Assembly: GCA_963725255.1 (NCBI GenBank)
Contig: CAVRXV010000001.1
Location: 62,001-126,000 of the forward strand
Direction of reading: 5' to 3'
Length of the DNA stretch: 64,000 nucleotides
Source: JAIEPX01 sp963725255
Lineage (GTDB): Bacteria > Pseudomonadota > Gammaproteobacteria > JAIEPX01
The notes under the pieces are model-generated. The model was given only the letters and a program-made list of their open reading frames with translations, had not been told where the DNA came from and did no database searches. The position numbers and the translations under genes were made by a program. Below, piece after piece: positions 35,398 through 44,568 of this stretch (the first letter of the stretch is position 1; each line of letters starts with the position of its first letter).

Positions 35398-35529
35398 TTA
35401 AACGTTGTAATGATGACTATCAGAATATCCTACCGACATGCCAGCACCATTTGGGCCTACTCCAGCGGAACATCCTGCAACTAAAACAATCATTAACGCT
35501 CCAAAACCAAGCATAATTAGTCTACGCAT
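35398..35529 (-). CDS. Very small lipoprotein
   Basis: An open frame of 43 residues with an excellent ribosome-binding site (AGGAGG seven bases before the ATG). It has a basic start (MRRL), a hydrophobic core and a lipobox LVAGC, so a mature lipoprotein of about 24 residues, rich in Gly/Ser and ending in DSHHYNV, is predicted. A hairpin with a 9-bp stem (35351-35379, ACGGTGATG/CATCACCGT) follows the stop. Function unknown; entericidin-like or structural small lipoproteins are analogues by size only. Confidence 0.7.
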   Translation of the reverse strand: MRRLIMLGFGALMIVLVAGCSAGVGPNGAGMSVGYSDSHHYNV

Positions 35530-35601
35530 TATATAATCCTCCTATTTATTTTACACATCTTCATTATAGCCTATTTACTAGGGCTTTTCCTGCGGACACC
35601 C

Positions 35602-35630
35602 AAACCTCTCACAACTCAAGACGCGACGCC
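35602..35630 (-). repeat. GCGTCGCGTCTTGAGTTGT repeat encoding the mmsB end
   Basis: The minus-strand repeat supplies codons for the last residues of mmsB (ASRLEL) and the TGA stop (35609-35611). Confidence 0.75.
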
Positions 35631-36520
35631 TGAAAAGAGGACGCCAAAAACTTAATAATTGCAGAAAAATCCAGTTGTGAAAATCCGGCATTGTTGAATA
35701 GCTTGTAGATTTCTGTGGCTTCGGCACCTAGAGGGGTGACGACGTTGGCATTCTGAGCGGCATTTTGACTGAGTTGCAGATCTTTGAGCATCATTTGTGC
35801 AGTGAAGCCTGGTTGGTAATCATTGTTTGCCGGAGAAGTTGGAACTAATCCTGGAACGGGACAATAGGATGTCAGAGACCAGCATTGTCCTGAGGCATTG
35901 CTAGCAACTTCAAATAATTTTTCGGCGGATAAACCTAATTTTTCGGCGAGCACGAAAGCTTCGCTAACAGCGATCATGGAAATTCCGAGTATCATGTTGT
36001 TACAAATTTTTGCAGCTTGCCCATTGCCTGCGGGTCCCGTATGAATAATTCGTTTTCCAAGTATTTCAAGAACTTTTTTTCCGCGTTCAAAATCTGTTTT
36101 TTCTCCGCCGACCATGATCGTTAAAGAAGCATTTTCTGCACCGGCAACTCCACCCGATACAGGCGCATCGAGCATTGCAATTCCGCGGTTTTCACACTCA
36201 GTATGGTGGGCTCGCGTACTGGCAATATCAATGGAAGAAGTGTCGATATATAATGCCTCTTTATGCAATTGTGAAAATATCCCACTCTCCCCTTCACAGA
36301 CACCAGAGACTTGTTCGCCAGTTTGTAGCATAGTGAAAACTACTTCTGCGTTTTGTGCGACTTTTGCAGGTGAATCACAACCTACGGCCCCAAATTCTAC
36401 ACACGCTTGAATCGCAGCAGGCATAATGTCGTAAACTTGCACTTGAAAACCCGCTTCAATTAAATGTTTGACCATGGGTCTTCCCATATGACCAAGACCA
36501 ATAAATCCGATGATTTTCAT
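35609..36520 (-). CDS. mmsB: 3-hydroxyisobutyrate dehydrogenase
   Basis: Oxidises 3-hydroxyisobutyrate to methylmalonate semialdehyde with NAD+ in valine breakdown. The 303-residue protein has the N-terminal GFIGLGHMGRPM NAD motif, the substrate loop DAPVSGGVAGAENASL and the catalytic lysine in GNGQAAKICNN. It starts three bases after mmsA, with AGGAG upstream, forming an mmsA-mmsB operon. The last six residues are encoded by a dispersed repeat. Confidence 0.95.
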   Translation of the reverse strand: MKIIGFIGLGHMGRPMVKHLIEAGFQVQVYDIMPAAIQACVEFGAVGCDSPAKVAQNAEVVFTMLQTGEQVSGVCEGESGIFSQLHKEALYIDTSSIDIASTRAHHTECENRGIAMLDAPVSGGVAGAENASLTIMVGGEKTDFERGKKVLEILGKRIIHTGPAGNGQAAKICNNMILGISMIAVSEAFVLAEKLGLSAEKLFEVASNASGQCWSLTSYCPVPGLVPTSPANNDYQPGFTAQMMLKDLQLSQNAAQNANVVTPLGAEATEIYKLFNNAGFSQLDFSAIIKFLASSFQASRLEL

Positions 36521-36523
36521 TTT

Positions 36524-38020
36524 TTATTCTCCTGTTGGAATTTCAAATTCAACGCCACGTGGTTGAGTTGGCCATGTCGACGTCACTGTTTTTAATTTCG
36601 TATAAAATTGTACACCTTCTGGTCCGTGCAAATGTAAATCAGAAAAAATAGAGTTTTTCCAACCACCAAAACTAAATTGAGCTGCTGGAACAGGGATAGG
36701 AATATTCACACCGACCATGCCGACTTGCACGCGTAAGGTAAATTCTCGCGCAATATTGGCATAGGATGTAAAAATAGCAGTACCATTTCCGTAAGGATTA
36801 TTATTGATTAATTCTAAGGCTTGAATAAAATTTTCGACACGAACAATACACAACACAGGTCCGAAAATTTCATTTTTGTAGATACTCATTTCCGGTGTGA
36901 CATGATCAAACAAGCAGGCTCCCAGAAAATTTCCGTTGGGATATTCCTTAGATTGAAAATTACGTCCATCAATAATTAATTTTGCACCTTCATTCACACC
37001 TTTATCAATAAAATCCAAAACTCGTTGACGATGTACCTTAGTCACTAAAGGTCCCATGTCAATTGAAGGATCAGATCCGGCTCCAATTTTCATAGTAGGA
37101 ATTAATGTGGATATTTTTTTGACTAATTCTTCGGCCGTTTTCTCACCTACAACCACTACAACGGAAATTGCCATGCACCTCTCCCCTGCCGATCCATAGG
37201 CTGCACCAAAAATAGCATTGGCTGTGTGTTCCATATTAGCATCGGGCATAACAACGGCATGATTTTTCGCACCACCAAATGTTTGCACTCGTTTATGATG
37301 CTGACTCGCCGTATTGTGAATAAATTCAGCAACAGGCGTTGAACCTACAGCACTCACTGCTTTAACATCAGGATGTGTAATCAATGCTTCCACCGCATTT
37401 TTATCACCATGAACGACATTTAAAACACCATCGGGTAATCCGGCTGCTTGCATTAATTCGGCTAATTTAACTGATACAGAAGGATCACGTTCAGACGGTT
37501 TTAATACGAATGTATTTCCACACGCAATGGCAATTGGAAACATCCAAAGGGGTATCATGACCGGAAAATTAAAAGGTGTAATTCCTACGCATACACCTAA
37601 GGGTTGTCGTAAAGAATACGCATCGGTATTCGTCCCCACTGAAACGCTATAATCAGTTTGTAAATGTTGAGAAATACCGCACGCATAATCAACGACAGCA
37701 ATTCCTCTTTGAACAGAACCTTTTGCATCTGATAGTGTTTTACCGTGTTCTTCCATCACAAGGTAAGCTAATGCTTCAATATGTTGATCCAGTAAATATT
37801 TAAATCGGAATAAAATTTGGCTTCGTTTGCTAAGCGTTGTATTCGCCCAGGCAGGGAATGCTGTTCTTGCAGCGGCTACAGCTGCATTAATATCTTCACT
37901 CGTCGCATAAATAACACGTTTATTGATTTGATTGGTTAATGGATCGACTAAAGTCTCCCAATGATCACCTTGACCTGCCGTTTTTTGACCATTGATAAAA
38001 TGATAAACATCCTTGTTCAT
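36524..38020 (-). CDS. mmsA: CoA-acylating methylmalonate-semialdehyde dehydrogenase
   Basis: Converts methylmalonate semialdehyde (or malonate semialdehyde) plus CoA to propionyl-CoA (or acetyl-CoA) in valine and related catabolism. An aldehyde dehydrogenase of 498 residues: TPFNFPVMIPLWMFP block, the glutamine-less MMSDH type with the catalytic cysteine in GSAGERCMAIS, and the terminal FSFGGWKNS. The ATG at 38020 is preferred: AAGGAG lies six bases upstream, whereas the first ATG (38026) abuts it. Operon with mmsB. Confidence 0.95.
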   Translation of the reverse strand: MNKDVYHFINGQKTAGQGDHWETLVDPLTNQINKRVIYATSEDINAAVAAARTAFPAWANTTLSKRSQILFRFKYLLDQHIEALAYLVMEEHGKTLSDAKGSVQRGIAVVDYACGISQHLQTDYSVSVGTNTDAYSLRQPLGVCVGITPFNFPVMIPLWMFPIAIACGNTFVLKPSERDPSVSVKLAELMQAAGLPDGVLNVVHGDKNAVEALITHPDVKAVSAVGSTPVAEFIHNTASQHHKRVQTFGGAKNHAVVMPDANMEHTANAIFGAAYGSAGERCMAISVVVVVGEKTAEELVKKISTLIPTMKIGAGSDPSIDMGPLVTKVHRQRVLDFIDKGVNEGAKLIIDGRNFQSKEYPNGNFLGACLFDHVTPEMSIYKNEIFGPVLCIVRVENFIQALELINNNPYGNGTAIFTSYANIAREFTLRVQVGMVGVNIPIPVPAAQFSFGGWKNSIFSDLHLHGPEGVQFYTKLKTVTSTWPTQPRGVEFEIPTGE

Positions 38021-38084
38021 CGACATCTCCTTAGAGTCTACTGCAAGTATAGTATAACTCCCATGGATTGCGTTTTATTCTGTA

Positions 38085-38113
38085 GGCGTCGCGTCTTGAG
38101 TTGTAAGAGGTTT
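38085..38113 (+). repeat. GCGTCGCGTCTTGAGTTGT repeat
   Basis: Same family as 35252 and 35602; with the latter it brackets mmsAB in inverted orientation. The rest of 38027-38374 holds a terminator (38131-38160) and no supported gene. Confidence 0.75.
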
Positions 38114-38130
38114 TGTCAAATCGATGACAC

Positions 38131-38160
38131 AAAGTAGTTAAAAAACTACTTTTTTTATTT
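38131..38160 (+). terminator. Rho-independent terminator, plus strand
   Basis: AAAGTAGTT, an AAAA loop and AACTACTTT, followed by a T-rich run. No plus-strand gene lies upstream, only the repeat at 38085-38113, so the repeat-plus-terminator may be a small transcript or a mobile 3' end. Confidence 0.6.
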
Positions 38161-38374
38161 TTTTGATATTTATGACAGCCTATGTGGAAGTTTTGTATTG
38201 ATCAATCAGCAGTAAAATTCAGTAGTCAACTAAATTCTGACCATGAGTAGGTTTGCTTTAATCGGACTATCAAGATACTTATAAAATATCAATATGAAAT
38301 AGAACATTATTTTATTAATGGTGAGACCAGTGGCTTCATATTTGTGACGGAACCGATTGTTGCGACACTTCCGC

Positions 38375-38962
38375 TTAAAGGCCCAATCCTTGAAGAAAGG
38401 CTTCTGATTCACGCTCAAACTGTTCTCTATTATATGAGAGCATAGCCATACGAACAATACCTTGAATGTAAGTTACTATGACAAGAGCGGCCGTATGTGA
38501 GTCATAGCTTTCAGGAAGACGCCCTTCTTTTTTGTCCTCATTAAGCTTTTCTTCAATTCGCGCTCGGGCTCGATTGGTAGTCGTAATAGCAAATTTTCTT
38601 AATTCTTTATCAGCCATGATATCTTGAGAACTCATTGCTGCGAACATGCAAAGGTTTAAGGGACCCTTCGGATCATCGAGACGGTCAAATATGGTACCTA
38701 GCATACCACGTATCCCGAGACCAGCATTCGGCGCCGACGTGAGAGCAAGCCATCTTTTTTTTCCTTCAGTCTCCCCATATCGCTTTAAGCACTCGAAATA
38801 GAGGTTCTTTTTGCTTTTTACCGTATTATAGAAGGATCCTTCTCCAATCTTCATAGCCTTAAGAAGGTCTCTTAGTGATGCGCCAGAGTATCCGTGACGC
38901 CAAAACACCCGCATCGCTTGATCAATAGCGTTGTCGTAATCGAACTTTCTTTGTCGGCTCAT
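38375..38962 (-). CDS. TetR-family transcriptional repressor
   Basis: A 195-residue regulator with an N-terminal TetR helix-turn-helix (AMRVFWRHGYSGASLRDLLKA, then KIGEGSFYNTVKSKKNLYF) and a helical ligand-binding C-terminus. It is transcribed divergently from the short-chain dehydrogenase pseudogene, with two palindromes between them. Such TetR/SDR pairs commonly travel as one cassette. GGAG lies upstream. Confidence 0.92.
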   Translation of the reverse strand: MSRQRKFDYDNAIDQAMRVFWRHGYSGASLRDLLKAMKIGEGSFYNTVKSKKNLYFECLKRYGETEGKKRWLALTSAPNAGLGIRGMLGTIFDRLDDPKGPLNLCMFAAMSSQDIMADKELRKFAITTTNRARARIEEKLNEDKKEGRLPESYDSHTAALVIVTYIQGIVRMAMLSYNREQFERESEAFLQGLGL

Positions 38963-39000
38963 AACTTATTTACTCCAACCAAAATGTATTAATCAATATA

Positions 39001-39061
39001 TTTGTAGCGATCGATACAAATCACTTGACAATCGCTAAATCATTGTGTAGCGTTCGCTACA
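39001..39061. promoter_or_regulatory. TetR operators and dehydrogenase promoter
   Basis: Two inverted repeats: TTTGTA..TACAAA at 39001-39020 (around GCGATCGA) and the perfect TGTAGCG-TT-CGCTACA at 39046-39061. TTGACA (39025-39030) lies between them, and the weak -10 TAGCGT (39048-39053) falls inside the second. Binding by the divergent TetR protein would block this promoter. Confidence 0.6.
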
Positions 39062-39181
39062 AATCCTAAACTCCAAATTAAGCTCAATATTTGGGTTTAG
39101 GATACAAGCCAAAAGTGTACTTTAATTTTGGAGATTTGTCATGTTATTAACATATATTCAACCCTTATCAAGGAGATATTC

Positions 39182-40344
39182 ATGAAATTGAAAGATTCAA
39201 TAGCACTCGTCACCGGCACCACCTCCGGGCTTGGTTATGCTGCAGCCCAGGCTCTTGCTGAAGAGGGTGGCGCGAGATCATTGTCACCGGGCGCAGCCTG
39301 GCCCGAGCCCAGGAAGCGGCTGCTCAGCTCGCGGACGAGACCGGAAAACAGGTCTTCACACCGCTGGAGCTGGATCTGAACAGCCCGGCCAGCGTTCAGT
39401 CCGCCCTCGCTGAACTAGTAAAGCGAGGTCGGCCGATCGATTTCCTACTGCTCAATGCAGGGATGGTCCCAGGTAGTAATCGCGTGCTCACTGAAGCGGG
39501 CATCGAGGCGGCTCAGGCCCCGCTAATTGGCCATCATCAACTGACTGTCGGGTTGCTCAAAGCCAACCTGGTGAGCCCTGAGGGGCGGATTATTATCGCC
39601 GGCGCGGAACCTGCCCGGGGGGACGTCCCTATGTTCAGCTACACCGACGTGGCGGACTTCGCGGAAATACACTTCCAGGGTGACCGAACCGCCGCTATTG
39701 AAGCCCTGGTGCGTAGCGGGCCAAACGTGAAGTACGATGCCAACCGGGCGTATGCCGACGCGAAGGTCCTCATTGCTTGGTGGGCCGCTGCACTGGCACG
39801 CCGGCTACCCCCGGGATAGCTGTGTACGCCGTGTCGCCTGGTAGCGCGCCTGACACCCAGGCGTCGCGAAACGCTGGCTGGCTCTTGAGGTGGGTGTTTA
39901 TTCCGCTGGTGAAGCTCATCCCTGGCATGTCCCAAACTCCTGAGACCGCGGCCCATCGGTACCTCGAGGCATCGAGGTTCGGAACCGACGTCTCTGGCCA
40001 ATTCTTCGCCTCGGCGCCTGGCTGAGCTCACCGGCCCAATTGAGGTGATGCGCCAGCCGCACCTTCACGATCTCGCCAATCAGGATGCCGGGTGGCAGGC
40101 CGTCGTCAATGTTTCTGGCGTCGATTTCTCCCTAACTGCAACCCCAAGCAACGACAACAACACAGCGACAGCAACTAGGACATCATCAAATGCAGCAACA
40201 GCTTCCGCTAGATCGCAAAATAAACCTTCTAAACCACCATCACCAGGGAGTAGTCGTTATTCAGTTATGCCAGCGCCAACAAAACACCGTAAAGATGACC
40301 CACTAATGGACGAGTACGAGCCATTTAAGAAACTAGGCAAGTAA
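39182..40344 (+). pseudogene. Short-chain dehydrogenase with added tail, copy 1 (frameshifted)
   Basis: A GC-rich short-chain dehydrogenase/reductase gene. In order are the cofactor motif TGTTSGLG, LLLNAGM, and the active-site YADAK. Compared with copy 2 it has lost one base near 39266-39269 (GAGGGTGG instead of GAGGGCTGG), one C in a C-run near 39808-39812, and has another indel near 40028, so it cannot be read through. After the SDR part comes an AT-rich tail (N/T/S-rich, then PPSPGSSR, SVMPAPTKHRKDD, PFKKLGK). CAAGGAGATATTC precedes the ATG. It is divergent from TetR. Apparently acquired by transfer. Confidence 0.8.
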
Positions 40345-40536
40345 TTGCGATACCAGGAGCCCTCGATAGCCGTGCGTTGACGGGCGAAGCTGGAGACGCA
40401 TAACGGCGTAGAGTAAATCATAAATTCCAATATTTTACTCAATATTGGAGTTTAGGATTCAAGCCAAAAGTGTACTGTAATTTTGGAGACTTATAATGTT
40501 ATTAACATATATTCAACCCTTATCAAGGAGATATTC

Positions 40537-41762
40537 ATGAAATTGAAAGATTCAATAGCACTCGTCACCGGCACCACCTCCGGGCTTGGTTATGCTGCAG
40601 CCCGCGCTCTTGCCGAAGAGGGCTGGCGCGAGATCATCGTCACCGGTCGCAGCCTGGCTCGGGCCCAGGAAGCGGCCGCTCAGCTCGCGGCCGAGACCGG
40701 AACACAGGTCTTCACACCGCTGGAGCTGGATCTGGACAGCCCGGCCAGCGTTCAGTCCGCTCTCGCCGAACTAGTAAAGCGAGGTCGGCCGATCGATTTC
40801 CTATTGCTCAACGCAGGGATGGTCCCAGGTAGTAAGCACGTGCTAACTGAAGCGGGCATCGAGGCGGCTCAGGCCCCGCTAATCGGCCATCATCAACTGA
40901 CTGTAGGGTTGCTCGAGCCAACCTGGTGAGCCCTGAGGGGCGGATTGTTATCGCCGGCGCGGAACCTGCCCGGGGGGACGTCCCTATGTTCAGCTACACC
41001 GACGTGGCGGACTTCGCGGCCAAACATCACCACGGTAACCGAACCGCCGCTATTGAAGCCCTGGTGCGCAGCGGGCCGACCGTGAAGTACAACGCCAACC
41101 GGGCATATGCCGACGCGAAGGTTCTCATTGCTTGGTGGGCCGCGGCACTGGCACGCCGGCTACCCCCCGGCATGGCCGTGTATGCCGTGTCGCCCGGTAG
41201 TGCGCCCGACACCCAGGCCTCGCGAAACGCTGGCCGGCTCTGAGGTGGGTGTTTATTCCGCTGGTGAAGCGCATCCCTGGCATGTCCCAGACCCCTGAGA
41301 CCGCCGTCCGTCGGTACCTCGAGGCATCGAAGTTCGGAACAGACGTCTCTGGCCAATTCTTCGCCTCGGCGCCTGGTCAATTGACCGGCCCAATCGAGGC
41401 GATGCGCCACCCGCACTTTCACGATCGCACCAATCAGGAAGCCGGATGGCAGGCCGTCGTCAATGTCTCTGGCGTCGATTTCTCCCTAACAGCGATTGCA
41501 AGTAACGACAACAACACAGTGACAACAACTACGACAGCATCAAATGCAGCAACAGCTTCAACTAGCATCGCAACCTTCTAACCCACCATCACCAGGGAGC
41601 AGTCGTCATTCAATTATGCCAGCGCCAACAAAACAGGTCAAAGATGACCCACTAACAGACGAGTCATGGGGGAGGAGTGGTCATTCAATTATGCAAGCGC
41701 CAACAAAACATGGCAAAGATGAGCCACCAACGGACGAGTCATCGAAGCAATTTCGCAAGTAA
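40537..41762 (+). pseudogene. Short-chain dehydrogenase with added tail, copy 2 (frameshifted)
   Basis: Tandem duplicate of the preceding copy, including about 100 bases of upstream sequence and the same ribosome-binding site. The frame is intact for the first 128 codons (TGTTSGLG, GWREIIVTGRSLARAQ, LLLNAGM), then lost near 40915 (CTCGAGCC against CTCAAAGCC), near 41238 and near 41570. YADAK is present downstream. The tail contains the unit HSIMPAPTKQVKDDPLTDES twice (second copy HSIMQAPTKHGKDEPPTDES). GC content is far above the surrounding DNA. Confidence 0.8.
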
Positions 41763-41870
41763 TTGCCAGACGAAGAGAAAATAAAACAGTTGTCACATCA
41801 ATCTAATATTTGTTAGGGGACATGATGATCTAACAAATTCATGAGCGATGAGACGCACTAGCACCGTGCG

Positions 41871-41902
41871 AAACATGTAGAAATAACACCTTCTACATGT
41901 TT
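41871..41902. terminator. Terminator-like hairpin upstream of unknown gene pair
   Basis: AAACATGTAGAA and TTCTACATGTTT form a perfect 12-bp stem with an eight-base loop, followed by CCTTTCTTTAT. It could end dehydrogenase transcripts or act in the leader of the next gene, whose ribosome-binding site starts 20 bases on. Confidence 0.5.
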
Positions 41903-41935
41903 CCTTTCTTTATGCGGCTTATAGGAGGTTATTCC

Positions 41936-42745
41936 ATGGGTCAATTCAATATTTTTGCGGCTTTACAAGCCTCGAGCTCCGATGTTTTTCAGTATGTTTC
42001 TCAGTGGCTCAATATCCGAGGTCCTCATGTTCGATTGATCGAAGGTGGCGCAAGCGAAGAACAAAAAGCTGCTGTGATAGCGGTTGCTGGCGCCAGCCTC
42101 AGCTACGATGAAGACTCAAAATCTTGGCAGTACGCGGATTTAAAAGACGATATAAAAAAAGCAAAAAAGGATCCAGAAAAAGGGGCTCCCGATAAAGAGA
42201 TCGCAAGCCACTTAGCTGAGTTGCTTCCAGGCCGAGAGCCTGATTTGAGCGTCTATCACATTCTAATAGGTTACTCCGATGCCTCTGCGTCCTTCGTGTA
42301 TCAAATTGGTTTTTGCCAACGATTGGACGGAATGCTTACCTACCAAATTCGCACTATCAATCCTGAAAGCGCATTATTCCGCTATCTTAAAGAAGATTTG
42401 CAAGGTCCAAATTCGCTTTTTCCTCCCCAGTATTCCCGGCTCTTTAAATGGAGAAATAATACCCGGCAGGTTTCAGAAAACCGCTTTCTCCTTCAGTTGG
42501 TTGAAGCTGACATTCAAGCCGCTGGTGGTCTTGTGCACCCGCATTTACGCAATCGCAAACGCCTAGCCATGGCGTGGCGCGACACCAATAGCATAATGAA
42601 TGGCGCAGCCAGCTACCTAAAAGAAGGCCGGCTTATTCGATATGATCGACAAGTGATAAGCAGGAGCATTAAATGCCAAGTGCTGGAAGATACTCTGCAT
42701 CACATTGCCCATGGTGAAGAAGCCAGAGCGATGGAAATATGTTAA
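41936..42745 (+). CDS. Hypothetical protein, first of a coupled pair
   Basis: Not recognised. From the ATG at 41936 (AGGAGG upstream) the product has 269 residues, soluble, no signal peptide. Visible features are an acidic/lysine-rich segment (DLKDDIKKAKKDPEKGAPDK) and a predicted alpha/beta core. The stop is one base before the ATG of the next gene, so translation is probably coupled. It lies in accessory DNA next to the dehydrogenase pseudogenes. Confidence 0.65.
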   Translation: MGQFNIFAALQASSSDVFQYVSQWLNIRGPHVRLIEGGASEEQKAAVIAVAGASLSYDEDSKSWQYADLKDDIKKAKKDPEKGAPDKEIASHLAELLPGREPDLSVYHILIGYSDASASFVYQIGFCQRLDGMLTYQIRTINPESALFRYLKEDLQGPNSLFPPQYSRLFKWRNNTRQVSENRFLLQLVEADIQAAGGLVHPHLRNRKRLAMAWRDTNSIMNGAASYLKEGRLIRYDRQVISRSIKCQVLEDTLHHIAHGEEARAMEIC

Positions 42746-42746
42746 A

Positions 42747-43727
42747 ATGGATTTCTCATTACTGCAGTCCCATCTCGAAGCCCCCGTGACCTTTTGTGCC
42801 CCTGAGATATGCTGCCCCAAAATTACCGCCTTCGAGCTCGCCTTTCTATTGGGCGATTGGTTTTTACTCAAGGAAATCGTGCAAACCATCGAGTCCTCTC
42901 CCACACTGAGTGACGGGGCAAAACTGGCGTATAAATTGGATCTACTCCATCAACTCGAAGTGATCGAAGAAAATGGCTGCAAAGTGATTATTGATAATTT
43001 ATTAAATAAAGGCGTGCAAATTTTAGATGAGGATGTATTAGAGGCAAATCCTGATGAAAGAAAACGCTATGAAGCAGATGTCGTCAATCGAAATTCTTAT
43101 CATTTAATCATTCAGATGCTCAATGAAAATGAAAAACGCAGCGTCATTTCCTGCGTGTTAGGCTATAAAGACCCTCAAACCGGAATGTATGCGCAAAAAG
43201 AAATTGATACGGAAGAGGAATTATTTAACATGGTGGCTCTAGAGCTTTATGAAGGCTTGAAAAGTGCCAATAACGGTCACGGCAAAAGTCATGAACATTT
43301 TTTCACTCGCTCGAATCGGGATTTAACATTGGTACGAAAAATATTAAAGGAAAAATGCAACGTGGAAACCTGCCATGAAAAAATACTGAAGCCGCAGGAT
43401 TTTAAAGAGCTGGTGAATTATTTGGACATTCGAATTCGAGATTGGCCGAATTGGATGGAACGCCGTTTAAATGAGCAGTGGTACGGAGAAATTTGTGCAG
43501 AGTTGAGATTGCTTCCGCCCTTGCTGTGGCAATATTGGTTGAGTGATAAAACTCCCTGGTCTTCAGACAAGCGCGCGATGGTGGCCGTTATTAATTCTGC
43601 AGTGCGGCCAATTGGTGATAAAAATCATTTTAATGAGAGCATTTTTCCTCTTCCTTCTTCTTTGGGTGATAGATTTTCTGCGGTATCGCGGGGACGGCCC
43701 GGGCTCCGCGGGTCCGAGGCTTATTAA
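42747..43727 (+). CDS. Hypothetical protein, second of a coupled pair
   Basis: Not recognised. From the ATG at 42747 the product has 326 residues, mainly helical, with several W residues near the C-terminus (RDWPNWMERRLNEQWYGE, LLPPLLWQYWLS). The last 12 residues (RGRPGLRGSEAY) come from a GC-rich patch (43680-43725) unlike the rest; another frame stays open past this patch to 43824, so the native C-terminus may have been lost by a frameshift or insertion. Confidence 0.6.
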   Translation: MDFSLLQSHLEAPVTFCAPEICCPKITAFELAFLLGDWFLLKEIVQTIESSPTLSDGAKLAYKLDLLHQLEVIEENGCKVIIDNLLNKGVQILDEDVLEANPDERKRYEADVVNRNSYHLIIQMLNENEKRSVISCVLGYKDPQTGMYAQKEIDTEEELFNMVALELYEGLKSANNGHGKSHEHFFTRSNRDLTLVRKILKEKCNVETCHEKILKPQDFKELVNYLDIRIRDWPNWMERRLNEQWYGEICAELRLLPPLLWQYWLSDKTPWSSDKRAMVAVINSAVRPIGDKNHFNESIFPLPSSLGDRFSAVSRGRPGLRGSEAY

Positions 43728-43934
43728 TATCTATCTTAAAGTCGAGCAGCAAGAACGTCAGAACTTAAAGACGTGCTTGCAGGCCGGGCTGTATTTGAGT
43801 CGATGCCAAGCGCCTGTAATCTGATGTAATTCTAGCTGGCACAATTGCCATGGCGAAAGCGCTAATCTGAATATTCCATTTTGGAACATACTGTGAGCGA
43901 TGGTAAAATATACTAGACAATTTCTACAATTTAC

Positions 43935-44312
43935 CTACCAAATGGCATGCCTATAATTTTTTCTAATAGCACTGTCTTTTGACAGAAGCACATCCCCCAT
44001 CAATGCTGCGTGAGCGGTGATAATACGATCAAAAGGGTCACGAGTCCAATGCATGGTTTTTGCTTTTTCGATTATTTCAATAAAAGGTTTTTCACAGACT
44101 TTTAATCCTATACCCTGAGCAAGATGATTCAAAATAAATTCTGGCTTGTGAGTAATTTTTTTAATTTCATGCAAATATTTCAATTCAAGACTCACCATAG
44201 GAGACACACAAAGGTCATCTGAATTTTCAATGACATCTTGTGCAGTTTGAGAAATTTGTTCAAGAGCATCTGCTGCTAACCAGACAACAACATTCGTATC
44301 AAGATAAATCAT
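43935..44312 (-). CDS. PIN-domain toxin (VapC-like)
   Basis: A 125-residue PIN-domain ribonuclease: D in YLDTNVVVWL, E in SPMVSLELKYL, D in RDPFDRIITAHA and LLSKDSAI. The ATG at 44312 gives a four-base ATGA overlap with the antitoxin stop; 44321 is an alternative. It forms a toxin-antitoxin pair with the preceding Phd/YefM-type gene. Confidence 0.9.
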   Translation of the reverse strand: MIYLDTNVVVWLAADALEQISQTAQDVIENSDDLCVSPMVSLELKYLHEIKKITHKPEFILNHLAQGIGLKVCEKPFIEIIEKAKTMHWTRDPFDRIITAHAALMGDVLLSKDSAIRKNYRHAIW

Positions 44313-44530
44313 GGTTTCCACTCATCTGACCAATCGATTTTTTCTAAATCTGCTGGGTCACCAACTATAAGATTTTTTATAGGTTTAAGATTTTTTAGTT
44401 TGAGTGGTTTATCCAGTGCAACAATGCGCAAATGTTTGCCATGACGTTCAATGTCAACGGGAATGCCTGTTGATAGCACTTCATCAAGTATGCCATAAAC
44501 GTTGTTTCGCAGTTTAGTCGCTGTAATCAT
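44309..44530 (-). CDS. Phd/YefM-type antitoxin
   Basis: Starting at 44530 the product has 73 residues beginning MITATKLRNN, typical of Phd/YefM antitoxins, and an acidic C-terminus (DPADLEKIDWSDEW) for toxin binding. The frame is open back to 44626, where an ATG follows a perfect AAGGAGG; I think that start belonged to a lost pilus gene, because the promoter at 44569-44597 lies inside the extension. Confidence 0.8.
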   Translation of the reverse strand: MITATKLRNNVYGILDEVLSTGIPVDIERHGKHLRIVALDKPLKLKNLKPIKNLIVGDPADLEKIDWSDEWKP

Positions 44531-44568
44531 AGTGATTATCTCTTTAGTCATAGTACATGAACAATATA

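Noticed and set aside
38230..38457. 75-codon frame overlapping the TetR gene
   Set aside because: It overlaps a confident regulator gene in another frame and has no start signal.
39639..40031. Open frames on the minus strand within the dehydrogenase copies
   Set aside because: High GC gives long chance frames opposite the dehydrogenase; motifs are only found on the plus strand.
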